Made by a program: the position numbers and the translations under genes. Below are positions 15,509 to 23,039 of a DNA stretch of 38,339 nt, piece by piece. The stretch's first letter is position 1. The number at the start of each line of letters is the position of its first letter. The notes beneath the pieces were generated by a model. The model saw nothing but the letters and a program-made list of their open reading frames with translations. It was not told where the DNA came from and did not search any database. Source of the DNA: Paracoccaceae bacterium. Its GTDB lineage: Bacteria > Pseudomonadota > Alphaproteobacteria > Rhodobacterales > Rhodobacteraceae. The stretch is from NCBI GenBank assembly GCA_024639125.1, contig JAHEJA010000020.1:1-38339 (forward strand). The letters run 5' to 3'.

Positions 15509-16483
15509 TTATCGCTCTTTGACATAGGGCTCACCACCGGCGCGCGGTGGGATCGCTTTGCCAACGAACCCTGCTAGGATAATCACCGTCAAAATATAAG
15601 GAAGCGCATCCAAGAGGTGCACTTGAACTTTGAAGCCCAGATATTTTTCGATCAAATCCGCGCGCAGGGCGATTGCCTGAAGAAAGCCAAACAGCAGGCA
15701 CGAACTGAGTGCATACCAAGGACGCCATTTGGCAAAAATCAAGGCCGCCAAAGCGATGTATCCACGCCCAGCTGTCATGTCTTTGACAAAGCCAGCCTGA
15801 AGCCCTGTTGCCATATAGGCCCCTGCGATACCACAGAGAACACCACAAATCAGCACGGCACTATAGCGTAAACCAATCACGCTCACGCCTGCGGTATCCA
15901 CCGCTTCGGGTGCTTCGCCAACCGCGCGCAGACGCAGGCCAAAGCGCGTGCGATACAGCACCCACCATGTCAGCGGCACAGTTGCCAGAGCCACATAAAC
16001 AAGGATGGAATGCCCCGAAATCAAATCGGCATAAAGTGGTCCCAAAATCGGCACAGACGCCAGTGTATCCGCAAAGGGAAGGGTAATTTCCTTGAACCGC
16101 CCACCCGCAAAAAGCGACGGGGTGCGCCCGCCCTGTTTGAACCAACTTTGGGCAATCAACACGGTCATACCAGCGGCAAGAAAGTTGATGGCAACCCCAG
16201 AAATCAGCTGGTTGCCCCGAAATGTGATCGAGGCCACCCCATGAAGCAGGGCCAAAGCCAATGATGCCGAGATCCCTGCCAAAAGACCCAGCCAAACCGA
16301 TCCGCTCACGGCGGCAATTGCAGCGGAAAAGAAAGCGGCGGCTAACATTTTCCCTTCGAGGCCGATATCGAAAATACCGGCGCGTTCGGAAAATAACCCA
16401 GCGAGGCAAGCCAATAGCAACGGCGTGGACAAACGCAAGGTCGAGTCGGACACAGTGATGAAGTCTTGGAAAAACTCTAACAT
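15509..16483 (-). CDS. ABC transporter permease, BMP/nucleoside type (second permease)
   Basis: This 324-residue polytopic permease belongs to the branched-chain/ribose-type permease family as found in purine-nucleoside importers such as NupQ. Signatures include FSERAGIFDIGLEGKMLAAA near the N-terminus, RLRAVGEAPEAVDTAGV in the cytoplasmic coupling loop, and GYIALAALIFAKWRP. The start at 16483 is chosen because AAAGGAG is ideally spaced and the upstream permease stops two bases earlier. The longer frame to 16522 would overlap that gene by 38 bases. It is the fourth gene of the importer operon. Confidence 0.9.
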   Translation of the reverse strand: MLEFFQDFITVSDSTLRLSTPLLLACLAGLFSERAGIFDIGLEGKMLAAAFFSAAIAAVSGSVWLGLLAGISASLALALLHGVASITFRGNQLISGVAINFLAAGMTVLIAQSWFKQGGRTPSLFAGGRFKEITLPFADTLASVPILGPLYADLISGHSILVYVALATVPLTWWVLYRTRFGLRLRAVGEAPEAVDTAGVSVIGLRYSAVLICGVLCGIAGAYMATGLQAGFVKDMTAGRGYIALAALIFAKWRPWYALSSCLLFGFLQAIALRADLIEKYLGFKVQVHLLDALPYILTVIILAGFVGKAIPPRAGGEPYVKER

Positions 16484-16484
16484 C

Positions 16485-17576
16485 TTAGGTCTCCTTTCGC
16501 AGCGCAACAAACAGCTTTTCAAGCGGCATGCGCACCATATTGTCCAAAGCCCCCGTGAACATAATCACCAAGGCTTGGATGACCACGATCAATTCACGCG
16601 GAATATTGGTCCAAAGCGCCAATTCAGCGCCGCCTTGATAGAGAAACCCAAATAGGATTGACGCCAAGATCACACCAAAAGGATGCGAACGCCCCATCAG
16701 CGCAACTGCAATGCCGATGAAACCCGCGCCTTCGGTCGAGTTCAAGATCAAACGTTCGCTTTCGCCCAAGGTGACATTGATCGCCATCATGCCCGCCAAG
16801 CCCCCGGAAATCAGCATCGCGATAACGGTAATTTTGACAGGATTGATGCCGGCATATTTCGCGGCACTTTCCGAATGGCCAAAGGCGCGGATTTCATAGC
16901 CAAGCTTGGTGCGCCAGATCAAAATCCAAACGGCAAAAGCCGCCAAAAGCGCGACAATCAAGCTTACGTTTGCAGGGGCTGCTTTGGAAAATTTAATGCC
17001 AAAAGGCGCCAAAAGATCATGCAGCGTTGGCAAATGCGTGGCTTCTGGAAAATTCGCTGTGGCAGGATCCATGGATCCTTCTGGGATTAAAATGTTGACG
17101 AGCAAATAGTTTAACAAGGCTGCCGCGATAAAGTTGAACATGATTGTGGTGATAACAATATGGCTACCACGCTTTGCTTGCAAAACCGCTGGAATATAGG
17201 CCCAAGCAGCCCCGAAAATTGCGGCCCCAATGGTACAAAAGACCAAGGCCAATGACCAATGCGGCCAAGGGATGTATAGCGCGACCAGCGCCACGCCAAG
17301 CCCACCAATCATGGCTTGGCCTTCGCCACCGATGTTGAACATGCGCGCATGAAACGCAACCGCGACTGCCAAACCAGTGAACATAAAGTTCGTCGCATAA
17401 TACAGCGTGTAGCCCCAGCCATAGGTGGACGCTAGGGACCCCTTGATCATCATGTTCACAGCGGCAATAGGGTCTTCGCCGATGCCAAGGATCACCAATG
17501 CGGACAAGGTCGCGGCGAGGATAAGTGAAATCAAAGGAATTAGGACGACATCCGCCCATTGCGGCATTTTTTGCAT
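16485..17576 (-). CDS. ABC transporter permease, BMP/nucleoside type (first permease)
   Basis: This 363-residue membrane protein is homologous to NupP-type permeases. Typical segments are MFNIGGEGQAMIGGLGVAL, the coupling loop YEIRAFGHSESAAKYAGI, and TEGAGFIGIAVALMGR. With the other permease it should form a heterodimeric channel. Its ATG overlaps the ATPase stop by one base (TGATG), so the genes are coupled. Confidence 0.92.
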   Translation of the reverse strand: MQKMPQWADVVLIPLISLILAATLSALVILGIGEDPIAAVNMMIKGSLASTYGWGYTLYYATNFMFTGLAVAVAFHARMFNIGGEGQAMIGGLGVALVALYIPWPHWSLALVFCTIGAAIFGAAWAYIPAVLQAKRGSHIVITTIMFNFIAAALLNYLLVNILIPEGSMDPATANFPEATHLPTLHDLLAPFGIKFSKAAPANVSLIVALLAAFAVWILIWRTKLGYEIRAFGHSESAAKYAGINPVKITVIAMLISGGLAGMMAINVTLGESERLILNSTEGAGFIGIAVALMGRSHPFGVILASILFGFLYQGGAELALWTNIPRELIVVIQALVIMFTGALDNMVRMPLEKLFVALRKET

Positions 17577-19138
17577 CAGTTTGCCCCGTCGTTCACGCCA
17601 GCCATAAGCAGGCCAAGTTCGGTTTCATTTGTCTCGCTGGGGATGCGTTCGCCCATGATTTGACCATCAAACATCACAGCGATGCGATCCGAAAGCGACA
17701 TGATTTCATCCAGCTCGACGGAGACCAGCAAAATGGCTTTGCCTTGGTCACGCAGGGCGACAATTTGTTTGTGAATGAATTCAATCGCCCCAATATCGAC
17801 ACCACGTGTGGGCTGACCAATCAAAAGCACATCCGGATTGCGTTCAATTTCACGGGCCAGCACGATTTTTTGTTGGTTGCCGCCGGAAAAATTCTTGGCT
17901 GATAGTTTTGGGTTCGGGGGGCGGACGTCAAAACGTTGCATTTTACCTTCGGCATCTTGGCGGACGGCCTTGTTGTTCATCAACAGACCGGATTGATAGG
18001 CCCCGTCGTGATGATAGCCAAAGGCAACGTTTTCCCAAGCGGCAAAATCCATAATCAAGCCTTCGTGTTGGCGATCTTCTGGAACATGGGCAATGCCACG
18101 GGCGCGGCGCGATTTGCCATCGGAAAACCGCCCCGTTAGATCAAGTTCCTGACCATTCACACGGATTGATCCCGTTGCGGTGCTATAGCCACCAAGCACT
18201 TCTAAAAGTTCGGATTGACCATTACCAGCGACCCCCGCGATTCCCAAAATCTCACCGGCGCGGACGGTCAAAGACACCCCTTTGAGACGCTGAACACCGG
18301 CGTCATCAGTGACCTTGAGGCCATTTACCTCTAGGATCGGCGCACCGGGGGTTGCGGGGGTTTTGTCCACACGCAAAAGCACTTTGCGACCAACCATCAA
18401 TTCCGCCAACTGTTCTGGGCTTGTGTCCGAGGTCTGCACAGTTGCAGTCATTTCACCGCGTCGCATAACCGACACGGAATTGGTGATGTCCATAATTTCA
18501 CGCAGCTTGTGCGTGATAAGGATAATGGTTTTGCCTTCTTCACGCAGCCGCCCCAAAATGCGGAATAACTGATCCGCTTCTGACGGGGTCAAGACACCTG
18601 TTGGTTCATCAAGGATAAGGATATCGGCCTGACGATATAGCGCTTTGAGGATTTCGACACGTTGTTGATGCCCAACGGACAGGTCTTCGACCAAGGCATC
18701 CGGATCAACGTTCAATTCATATTCTGACGCAAGGTCGGTCAAAATTTTGCGCGCTTTGGCCAGAGAGGGGCGCAACAAGCGACCGTCTTCGGCCCCGAGA
18801 ATTATGTTTTCTAAAACTGTAAAGTTTTGCACCAGCTTGAAATGCTGGAACACCATCCCGATACCGGCTGCAATCGCAGCTTGGCTATCCGGGATTTGGG
18901 TTGGCTTTCCGCTGATAAAAATTTCGCCTTTGTCGGCTTTGTAAAAGCCATACAAAATTGACATCAATGTGGATTTTCCAGCACCGTTTTCCCCGATAAT
19001 CCCATGGATCGTTCCGGGCATAACGCGGATTGAAATGTCCTTGTTTGCTTGAACAGGACCAAATGCTTTGGAAATTCCAACCAATTCAATGGCTGGGGCG
19101 GCAGTCTCCTGCCGCCCCGAAGTTTCAACCGTTCCCAT
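17576..19138 (-). CDS. ABC transporter ATP-binding protein with two ATPase domains (nucleoside/BMP type)
   Basis: This 520-residue protein has two fused nucleotide-binding domains, as in ribose/nucleoside importers (NupO, RbsA). Domain 1 has Walker A GENGAGKST, signature LSVGHQQRVE and Walker B ILILDEPT. Domain 2 is degenerate: its A loop reads GVAGNGQSE and its signature FSGGNQQK, and its Walker B reads VLLIGQPTRG with Gln in place of the catalytic Glu, which is the usual asymmetry in this family. It is encoded five bases after the binding-protein stop and directly before two permeases, and it energises import. Confidence 0.93.
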   Translation of the reverse strand: MGTVETSGRQETAAPAIELVGISKAFGPVQANKDISIRVMPGTIHGIIGENGAGKSTLMSILYGFYKADKGEIFISGKPTQIPDSQAAIAAGIGMVFQHFKLVQNFTVLENIILGAEDGRLLRPSLAKARKILTDLASEYELNVDPDALVEDLSVGHQQRVEILKALYRQADILILDEPTGVLTPSEADQLFRILGRLREEGKTIILITHKLREIMDITNSVSVMRRGEMTATVQTSDTSPEQLAELMVGRKVLLRVDKTPATPGAPILEVNGLKVTDDAGVQRLKGVSLTVRAGEILGIAGVAGNGQSELLEVLGGYSTATGSIRVNGQELDLTGRFSDGKSRRARGIAHVPEDRQHEGLIMDFAAWENVAFGYHHDGAYQSGLLMNNKAVRQDAEGKMQRFDVRPPNPKLSAKNFSGGNQQKIVLAREIERNPDVLLIGQPTRGVDIGAIEFIHKQIVALRDQGKAILLVSVELDEIMSLSDRIAVMFDGQIMGERIPSETNETELGLLMAGVNDGAN

Positions 19139-19143
19139 CTGTC

Positions 19144-20133
19144 TTATTCAACAGGGCAAGCGTTGTCTGACATATAGTCGTGCACAACCAATTCGCCTGT
19201 GCCGATTTTTGCAGCTGCGGCATCGACCGCGGCTTGCATGTCTGCGGACACGAGGGACGCGTTGTTATCGTCCATTGCGTAACCTACGCCACCGTTCGCA
19301 AGACCCATGACGTTAAAGCCAGTTTCAAGATCAGCACCGGCTGCCATTGCGTCATACACGGCATTGTCGACGCGCTTCATCATGGATGTAAGCACTTTGC
19401 CTGGGTGCATGTAGTTTTGGTTGCTATCCACACCAATAGACAAGATGCCTTCGTCAGCTGCTGTTTGTAGGATACCAACGCCTGTACCACCAGCCGCAGC
19501 ATAAACAATGTCAGCGCCCTGTGCGATTTGCGCTTTGGTTAGCTCAGACCCTTTGACCGGGTCGTTCCATGCCGCAGGTGTCGTGCCTGTCATGTTCTGG
19601 ATCACAGTCGCGTCTGCATTCACGGCTTTGACGCCTTGAACGTAACCACAGGCGAATTTACGGATCAATGGAATGTCCATGCCGCCGATAAAGCCAACTG
19701 TGCCGGATTTCGACGCTTGCGCCGCCATCATGCCCACAAGGTATGACCCTTCGTGTTCGTTAAAAACAACAGAGCGCACGTTTGGCGCATCGACAACCAT
19801 ATCAATGATTGCAAATTTTGTGTCAGGGTAATCTTTTGCAACGCCTTCAAGAGCGGAGGCAAAGGCAAAACCTGCCATAATGATTGGGTTGGAACCGGCT
19901 TCTGCAAAACGGCGCAGGGCTTGTTCACGCTGTGCTTCTGATTGCAATTCGATTTCGCGGAATGTTCCGCCTGTTTCATCCGCCCAACGTTGTGCGCCAG
20001 TAAACGCCATTTCGTTAAAAGATTTATCAAATTTTCCGCCCAAGTCGAAAATTAGAGCAGGCTCGGCAAGTGCGGCGCCAGCTGTCATTGCAACGGCGGC
20101 TGTCGCGCTTAGGAATTTCTGCATCAAAGTCAT
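19144..20133 (-). CDS. BMP-family ABC transporter substrate-binding lipoprotein-like/periplasmic protein
   Basis: This 329-residue periplasmic binding protein is of the BmpA/Med/PnrA family, whose characterised members bind purine nucleosides. A Sec signal peptide is clear, with cleavage after ALA (residue 23). There is no lipobox cysteine, so it should be soluble rather than a lipoprotein. Family segments are ALIFDLGGKFDKSFNEMAF near the start, EGSYLVGMMAA, GFIGGMDIPLIRKF, and AAAGGTGVGILQTA. It is the first gene of the operon, behind a good ribosome binding site (AGGAGAATTCC) and a sigma-70-like promoter. No salvage enzymes (deaminase, phosphorylase) follow, so the substrate is inferred only from the family. 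Confidence 0.92.
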   Translation of the reverse strand: MTLMQKFLSATAAVAMTAGAALAEPALIFDLGGKFDKSFNEMAFTGAQRWADETGGTFREIELQSEAQREQALRRFAEAGSNPIIMAGFAFASALEGVAKDYPDTKFAIIDMVVDAPNVRSVVFNEHEGSYLVGMMAAQASKSGTVGFIGGMDIPLIRKFACGYVQGVKAVNADATVIQNMTGTTPAAWNDPVKGSELTKAQIAQGADIVYAAAGGTGVGILQTAADEGILSIGVDSNQNYMHPGKVLTSMMKRVDNAVYDAMAAGADLETGFNVMGLANGGVGYAMDDNNASLVSADMQAAVDAAAAKIGTGELVVHDYMSDNACPVE

Positions 20134-20209
20134 GGAATTCTCCTAGTTGTAGTGTCGGGCCGCATGCGGCAGCAAGGCCCAGTCTCGATCCATATATGAT
20201 CATCGCACA

Positions 20210-20238
20210 ATTAGGCGCAGAGTTGTGACAATGGTCAA
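20210..20238 (-). promoter_or_regulatory. Sigma-70-like promoter of the BMP transporter operon
   Basis: Reading the reverse strand, TTGACC (20238-20233) is a near-consensus -35, separated by exactly 17 bases from CCTAAT (20215-20210), a 4/6 match to the -10 element. It lies about 80 bases before the binding-protein ATG and after the rimI stop, so it would drive the four-gene importer operon. Confidence 0.55.
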
Positions 20239-20247
20239 CTGCTTTTT

Positions 20248-20289
20248 AACTATTCACAAAGTCAGAATGACGATTTTATGAACTATTCA
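20248..20289 (-). repeat. Direct repeat upstream of the BMP operon promoter
   Basis: AACTATTCA occurs at 20248-20256 and again at 20281-20289, exactly 33 bases apart, both followed by a similar A-rich tetramer. On the transporter's strand the unit is TGAATAGTT. The copies lie upstream of the -35 element and on the same helix face (three turns), as expected for paired binding sites of an activator. The distal copy overlaps the rimI stop codon. Confidence 0.45.
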
Positions 20290-20699
20290 GAAAATATTTT
20301 TTTCAAAATCAATGCGTTTTCGGCTTTTCCGTCTGTGCGCTTGTAGTAATTCGCACGATTACCGATCTCTTGATACCCACTGCCTAGGTAAAGCGCACGC
20401 GCCGCTTGGTTCGATTCGCCAACTTCTAAAAATATCGAGGTCACACCTTTGGCTTGTGCCATGGCTTCGAACTGATTTAGAATAATTCGCCCTCGTCCGC
20501 GTCCTCTTTGGTCAGGGGCGATCACGATCATGCGCAACTCGGCTTCGTCCAAGACAAAATGACCAATAGCAAAGCCATGCTCATCCCCGGAAATAATGAC
20601 CGCAGGGTCCCCCAAGAGGGCATCGTATTCTGTGCTGCTCCAACTGCGAAGCGCAAGCCCGCTTTGTGCGTGCAAATTGGCCAGGTGCGCGGCCTTCAT
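20283..20699 (-). CDS. rimI: Ribosomal protein bS18 alanine N-acetyltransferase-like GNAT
   Basis: This 138-residue GNAT protein has the RimI pattern: acetyl-CoA motif APDQRGRGRGRIILNQF, then IFLEVGESNQAARALYLGSGY and YYKRTDGKAENALIL, where RimI proteins have LEVR-SN-A-LY and the ending ED-A. The frame is open far upstream (to 20966), but that extension is low-complexity shadow sequence inside tsaB. The ATG at 20699 overlaps the tsaB stop by four bases. The tsaB-rimI pairing is a common neighbourhood and supports the name, although activity on protein S18 is inferred. Confidence 0.87.
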   Translation of the reverse strand: MKAAHLANLHAQSGLALRSWSSTEYDALLGDPAVIISGDEHGFAIGHFVLDEAELRMIVIAPDQRGRGRGRIILNQFEAMAQAKGVTSIFLEVGESNQAARALYLGSGYQEIGNRANYYKRTDGKAENALILKKIFSE

Positions 20700-21277
20700 A
20701 GGTGGACTACGGGCGCATCCCGCGATGGCGCCGCATCCGCGGGTTTGACATACATGGGGACAGGTGCGTTTGTGTTCTGACTGCTGCGGGCGATCTGTGC
20801 CATATTCTCGATCAGGGTGTCGATCGGGGCCAAGCCAAGATCCGTATTTTGGGGGGCAGGGGCCATGATGGGGTTGGATGTTGTCCCATCGGCATACAGG
20901 GTTTGAACATAGGCCATATCGCGCGGCGCTGGGATTTGAACGCTCACGGGGCGATCCTGTCCCCAAGCTGTGGCCTCAAAGTTATTCACCCCAACCGCAG
21001 GAATTCCCAATGACAGGGCAAGTCCGCGTGCCGCAGACACAGAGATACGAATGCCAGTGAAATTGCCGGGACCAATACCAACCCCAATCCGCGCAAGATT
21101 GGCAAAGTCTATGCCGTTTTGCGCCAAGAGGTCTTGGATAATTGGGAAAAGAGATTCTGCCTGACCCTTGGCCATGGGAACAACGGTTTTAGCAACCAGC
21201 CTGTCGCCAGATAGCAAAGCGGCCGCACAATGCGCGGCCGATGTATCAAATGCCAATGTCCAGTCTTTAGACAGCAA
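20696..21277 (-). CDS. tsaB: tRNA threonylcarbamoyladenosine biosynthesis protein TsaB
   Basis: TsaB is the scaffold partner of TsaD in making the universal t6A modification of ANN-decoding tRNAs. The sequence begins with the ASKHA-fold strand WTLAFDTSAAHCAAALL and has GIGPGNFTGIRISVSAARGLA, the TsaB hallmark. Length is about 193 residues from the TTG at 21277. That start is uncertain: the ORF continues to 21328 inside nfu, but only the portion from the TTG matches the family. GAGG lies about nine bases before the TTG. The start overlaps the nfu stop by 11 bases and the stop overlaps the rimI ATG, so nfu-tsaB-rimI is one translationally coupled unit. Confidence 0.88.
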   Translation of the reverse strand: MLSKDWTLAFDTSAAHCAAALLSGDRLVAKTVVPMAKGQAESLFPIIQDLLAQNGIDFANLARIGVGIGPGNFTGIRISVSAARGLALSLGIPAVGVNNFEATAWGQDRPVSVQIPAPRDMAYVQTLYADGTTSNPIMAPAPQNTDLGLAPIDTLIENMAQIARSSQNTNAPVPMYVKPADAAPSRDAPVVHL

Positions 21278-21827
21278 CAGGGCGAACCTCTGTAACTTCT
21301 GGGATGTAATGGCGCAACAGGTTTTCAATGCCCATTTTCAATGTCATTGTCGATGACGGACAGCCAGCGCAAGCGCCCTTCATTTGAAGGTACACAACAC
21401 CGCGTTCAAAGCCATGAAATGTGATGTCACCGCCATCTTGGGCAACGGCAGGGCGCACACGGCTGTCTAGCAATTCTTTGATTTGGCCCACGATTTCAGC
21501 ATCTTCGCCACTGTGGTTTGCTTGATGCTCTGCTGCACTATCGCCGACCATGACCGGTTGACCGGATTGGAAGTGTTCCATAATCGCACCCAAAAGTGAA
21601 GGTTTGATATGGTCCCACTCGGCGCTATCGTCCTTGGTGATTGTCACGAAATCACGCCCCAAAAATACGGCGTTTACACCAGAGACCGCAAAGATACGCT
21701 GCGCCAATGGCGAGCTTTCGCTACCTTCTGCGGATGGGAAATCGGCGGTTCCGGTTTCCATAACGGTTTGACCCGGCAGAAACTTGAGCGTTGCGGGATT
21801 CGGAGTGGATTCGGTTTGAATAAACAT
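21267..21827 (-). CDS. nfu: NifU-family Fe-S cluster carrier (Nfu)
   Basis: This 186-residue protein carries an N-terminal Nfu_N domain (start MFIQTESTPNPATLKFLPG) and a C-terminal NifU-like domain with the cluster-binding CxxC in GACAGCPSSTMT (Cys153 and Cys156). It delivers [4Fe-4S] clusters to client enzymes. The ATG at 21827 is preferred over a GTG at 21836: AGAGG lies eight bases before the ATG, and the family starts MFIQTE. Upstream are two palindromes of iron-regulator type, suggesting control by iron status. It is the first gene of the nfu-tsaB-rimI unit. Confidence 0.93.
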   Translation of the reverse strand: MFIQTESTPNPATLKFLPGQTVMETGTADFPSAEGSESSPLAQRIFAVSGVNAVFLGRDFVTITKDDSAEWDHIKPSLLGAIMEHFQSGQPVMVGDSAAEHQANHSGEDAEIVGQIKELLDSRVRPAVAQDGGDITFHGFERGVVYLQMKGACAGCPSSTMTLKMGIENLLRHYIPEVTEVRPVAV

Positions 21828-21864
21828 ATGTGACACCTCTGCTTGCTTATCGATATGCTATTGT

Positions 21865-21879
21865 TGAGCAAATAAGTCA
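21865..21879 (-). promoter_or_regulatory. IRO-box-like iron-responsive operator (TGA-N9-TCA) before nfu
   Basis: TGAGCAAATAAGTCA matches the TGA-N9-TCA form of the RirA iron-responsive operator and extends by one base on each side to TTGA-N9-TCAA. On the nfu strand it covers a TTGACT that can serve as -35 (21880-21875), so a bound regulator would repress. An IscR-type regulator is an alternative. It is 38 bases before the nfu ATG. Confidence 0.5.
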
Positions 21880-21884
21880 AGATG

Positions 21885-21899
21885 TTAGAATGATTCTAA
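21885..21899 (-). promoter_or_regulatory. ICE-box-like Irr operator before nfu
   Basis: TTAGAA-TGA-TTCTAA is a perfect 6+6 inverted repeat with a three-base spacer. It matches the core of the iron control element bound by Irr in Alphaproteobacteria (TTTAGAA-N3-TTCTAAA), lacking only the outermost pair. It lies 58 bases before the nfu ATG and just after the uspA stop, adjacent to the TGA-N9-TCA box. Confidence 0.65.
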
Positions 21900-21912
21900 G
21901 TGTGGCGGCGAT

Positions 21913-22368
21913 TTAAGTAATCGCTTCCAAACGTTCTTTGGATAGGTCGCCAGGCACCACAGTGATTGGAATGGGCAAGCTACCAGCGTTCTTGGACAAT
22001 TGGGTCACCAACGGGCCTGGACCCTTTTTGTCGGTTCCCGCACCCAGCACCAAAATACCGATTTCCGGGTCTTCTTGGATTTGGGCTAATATTTCGGGAA
22101 CCGGTTCGCCTTCGCGGATGATGAGGGTCGGTTCCACGCCTTGGCGATCCCGCATCCATTTGGCGAATACTTCGAAATGGGCGACAATTCTTTCGCGCGC
22201 TTCTTCGCGCATAATGTCGCCAACACCGATCCAGTGATTGAATTCTTCGGGGGGAATAACCGCCAGTATTTCAACGCCACCACCGCTTTTGGCGGCGCGC
22301 ATTGCTGCAAAGCGGATTGCATTTAGGCACTCTCGGCTGTCGTCCAAAACCACCATAAACTTGCGCAT
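21913..22368 (-). CDS. Universal stress protein (UspA family)
   Basis: This 151-residue single USP domain begins MRKFMVVLDDSRECLNAIRFA and ends with the ATP-binding-type loop LVLGAGTDKKGPGPLVTQL followed by IPITVVPG. The glycine pattern G-x2-x9-G-(S/T) near the end is only partly kept, so nucleotide binding is uncertain. The ATG at 22368 is preferred over 22392 because it is where the family begins and follows GGGGGAAAC. A 13-base palindrome sits in its leader and a perfect TTGACA lies further upstream. It is probably a separate transcription unit preceding nfu. Confidence 0.9.
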   Translation of the reverse strand: MRKFMVVLDDSRECLNAIRFAAMRAAKSGGGVEILAVIPPEEFNHWIGVGDIMREEARERIVAHFEVFAKWMRDRQGVEPTLIIREGEPVPEILAQIQEDPEIGILVLGAGTDKKGPGPLVTQLSKNAGSLPIPITVVPGDLSKERLEAIT

Positions 22369-22382
22369 TTTTGTTTCCCCCT

Positions 22383-22395
22383 GTCGTGTCACGAC
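22383..22395. promoter_or_regulatory. 13-bp inverted repeat in uspA leader
   Basis: GTCGTG-T-CACGAC is a perfect 6+6 inverted repeat centred on one base, 15 bases before the uspA ATG. A consensus -35 TTGACA is found on the reverse strand at 22437-22432, though its -10 is poor. The repeat would lie in or just after the transcription start and could be a repressor site. No regulator is identifiable. Confidence 0.4.
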
Positions 22396-22455
22396 TTTAG
22401 ACTGTCCTACTTGAATGCACTAAGGGGGGTCTGTCAAGCGTTCGTGTGTATCACG

Positions 22456-22944
22456 TCAGGGCTTGGCAAATTCATCCAATAAAGCCCCAAGATCAAAGGG
22501 GGCATTGTTCATTTCCAAGCTGCCATCGGCGGCAATGGGCCAGTCGGATTGGGGGCGGTCACAATATAATTCAACACCATTTCCATCTGGATCAGAAATG
22601 TAAATCGCCTCGCTGACACCATGGTCCGCGGCCCCGTCCAATGGGATATCCGCCGCCAGAACACGCCGCAATGCATCCGCAAGTGCGCGGCGATCAGGAT
22701 ACAGAAAAGCCGTGTGATATAGGCCGGGATAATTTTTTGGCGCAGGGCCAGAGCCTTGGCTATGCCAGGTGTTTAAACCGATATGGTGATGATACCCACC
22801 CGCAGATAAAAACGCAGCCTGTGTGCCATAGCGTTGGGTCACTTCAAAGCCCAAAACGCCGCTATAAAAAGCGATTGATCGATCAAGATCAGAAACCTTG
22901 AGGTGAACATGTCCGATTTTTGTGTCTGGATGTACGGGGGGCAT
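22456..22944 (-). CDS. VOC-family (glyoxalase/extradiol-dioxygenase-like) metalloprotein
   Basis: This 162-residue protein has one VOC unit of two beta-alpha-beta-beta-beta modules. Likely metal ligands are visible: His12 in IGHVHLKVSDLDRS, a His in GGYHHHIGLNTW, and Glu in DPDGNGVELYCDRP. It resembles the CatE-type 'catechol 2,3-dioxygenase-like' group, in which substrates are mostly unknown. It stands alone between uspA and trpS, both on the same strand; a terminator separates it from trpS. Confidence 0.87.
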   Translation of the reverse strand: MPPVHPDTKIGHVHLKVSDLDRSIAFYSGVLGFEVTQRYGTQAAFLSAGGYHHHIGLNTWHSQGSGPAPKNYPGLYHTAFLYPDRRALADALRRVLAADIPLDGAADHGVSEAIYISDPDGNGVELYCDRPQSDWPIAADGSLEMNNAPFDLGALLDEFAKP

Positions 22945-22995
22945 GATTGGCTCTTTTGGTGTGGATTAAGCCAAGTATATGTCCGTTACTTAAGA

Positions 22996-23027
22996 AACAA
23001 AAGGCACGCAAGCGCACGCCTTTTGTT
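22996..23027 (-). terminator. Intrinsic terminator after trpS
   Basis: AACAAAAGGC (22996-23005) and GCCTTTTGTT (23018-23027) form a perfect 10-bp stem with a 12-base loop, 12 bases after the trpS stop. On the trpS strand the descending arm is itself T-rich and runs on as TTTTGTTTCTT. The opposite strand also has a T-rich tail, so it can act in both directions. Confidence 0.8.
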
Positions 23028-23039
23028 CATTTTTGCACA

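Noticed and set aside
20700-20966. N-terminal extension of rimI
   Set aside because: It is the out-of-frame shadow of tsaB, rich in Cys/Pro/Arg. The family start is the ATG at 20699, overlapping the tsaB stop.
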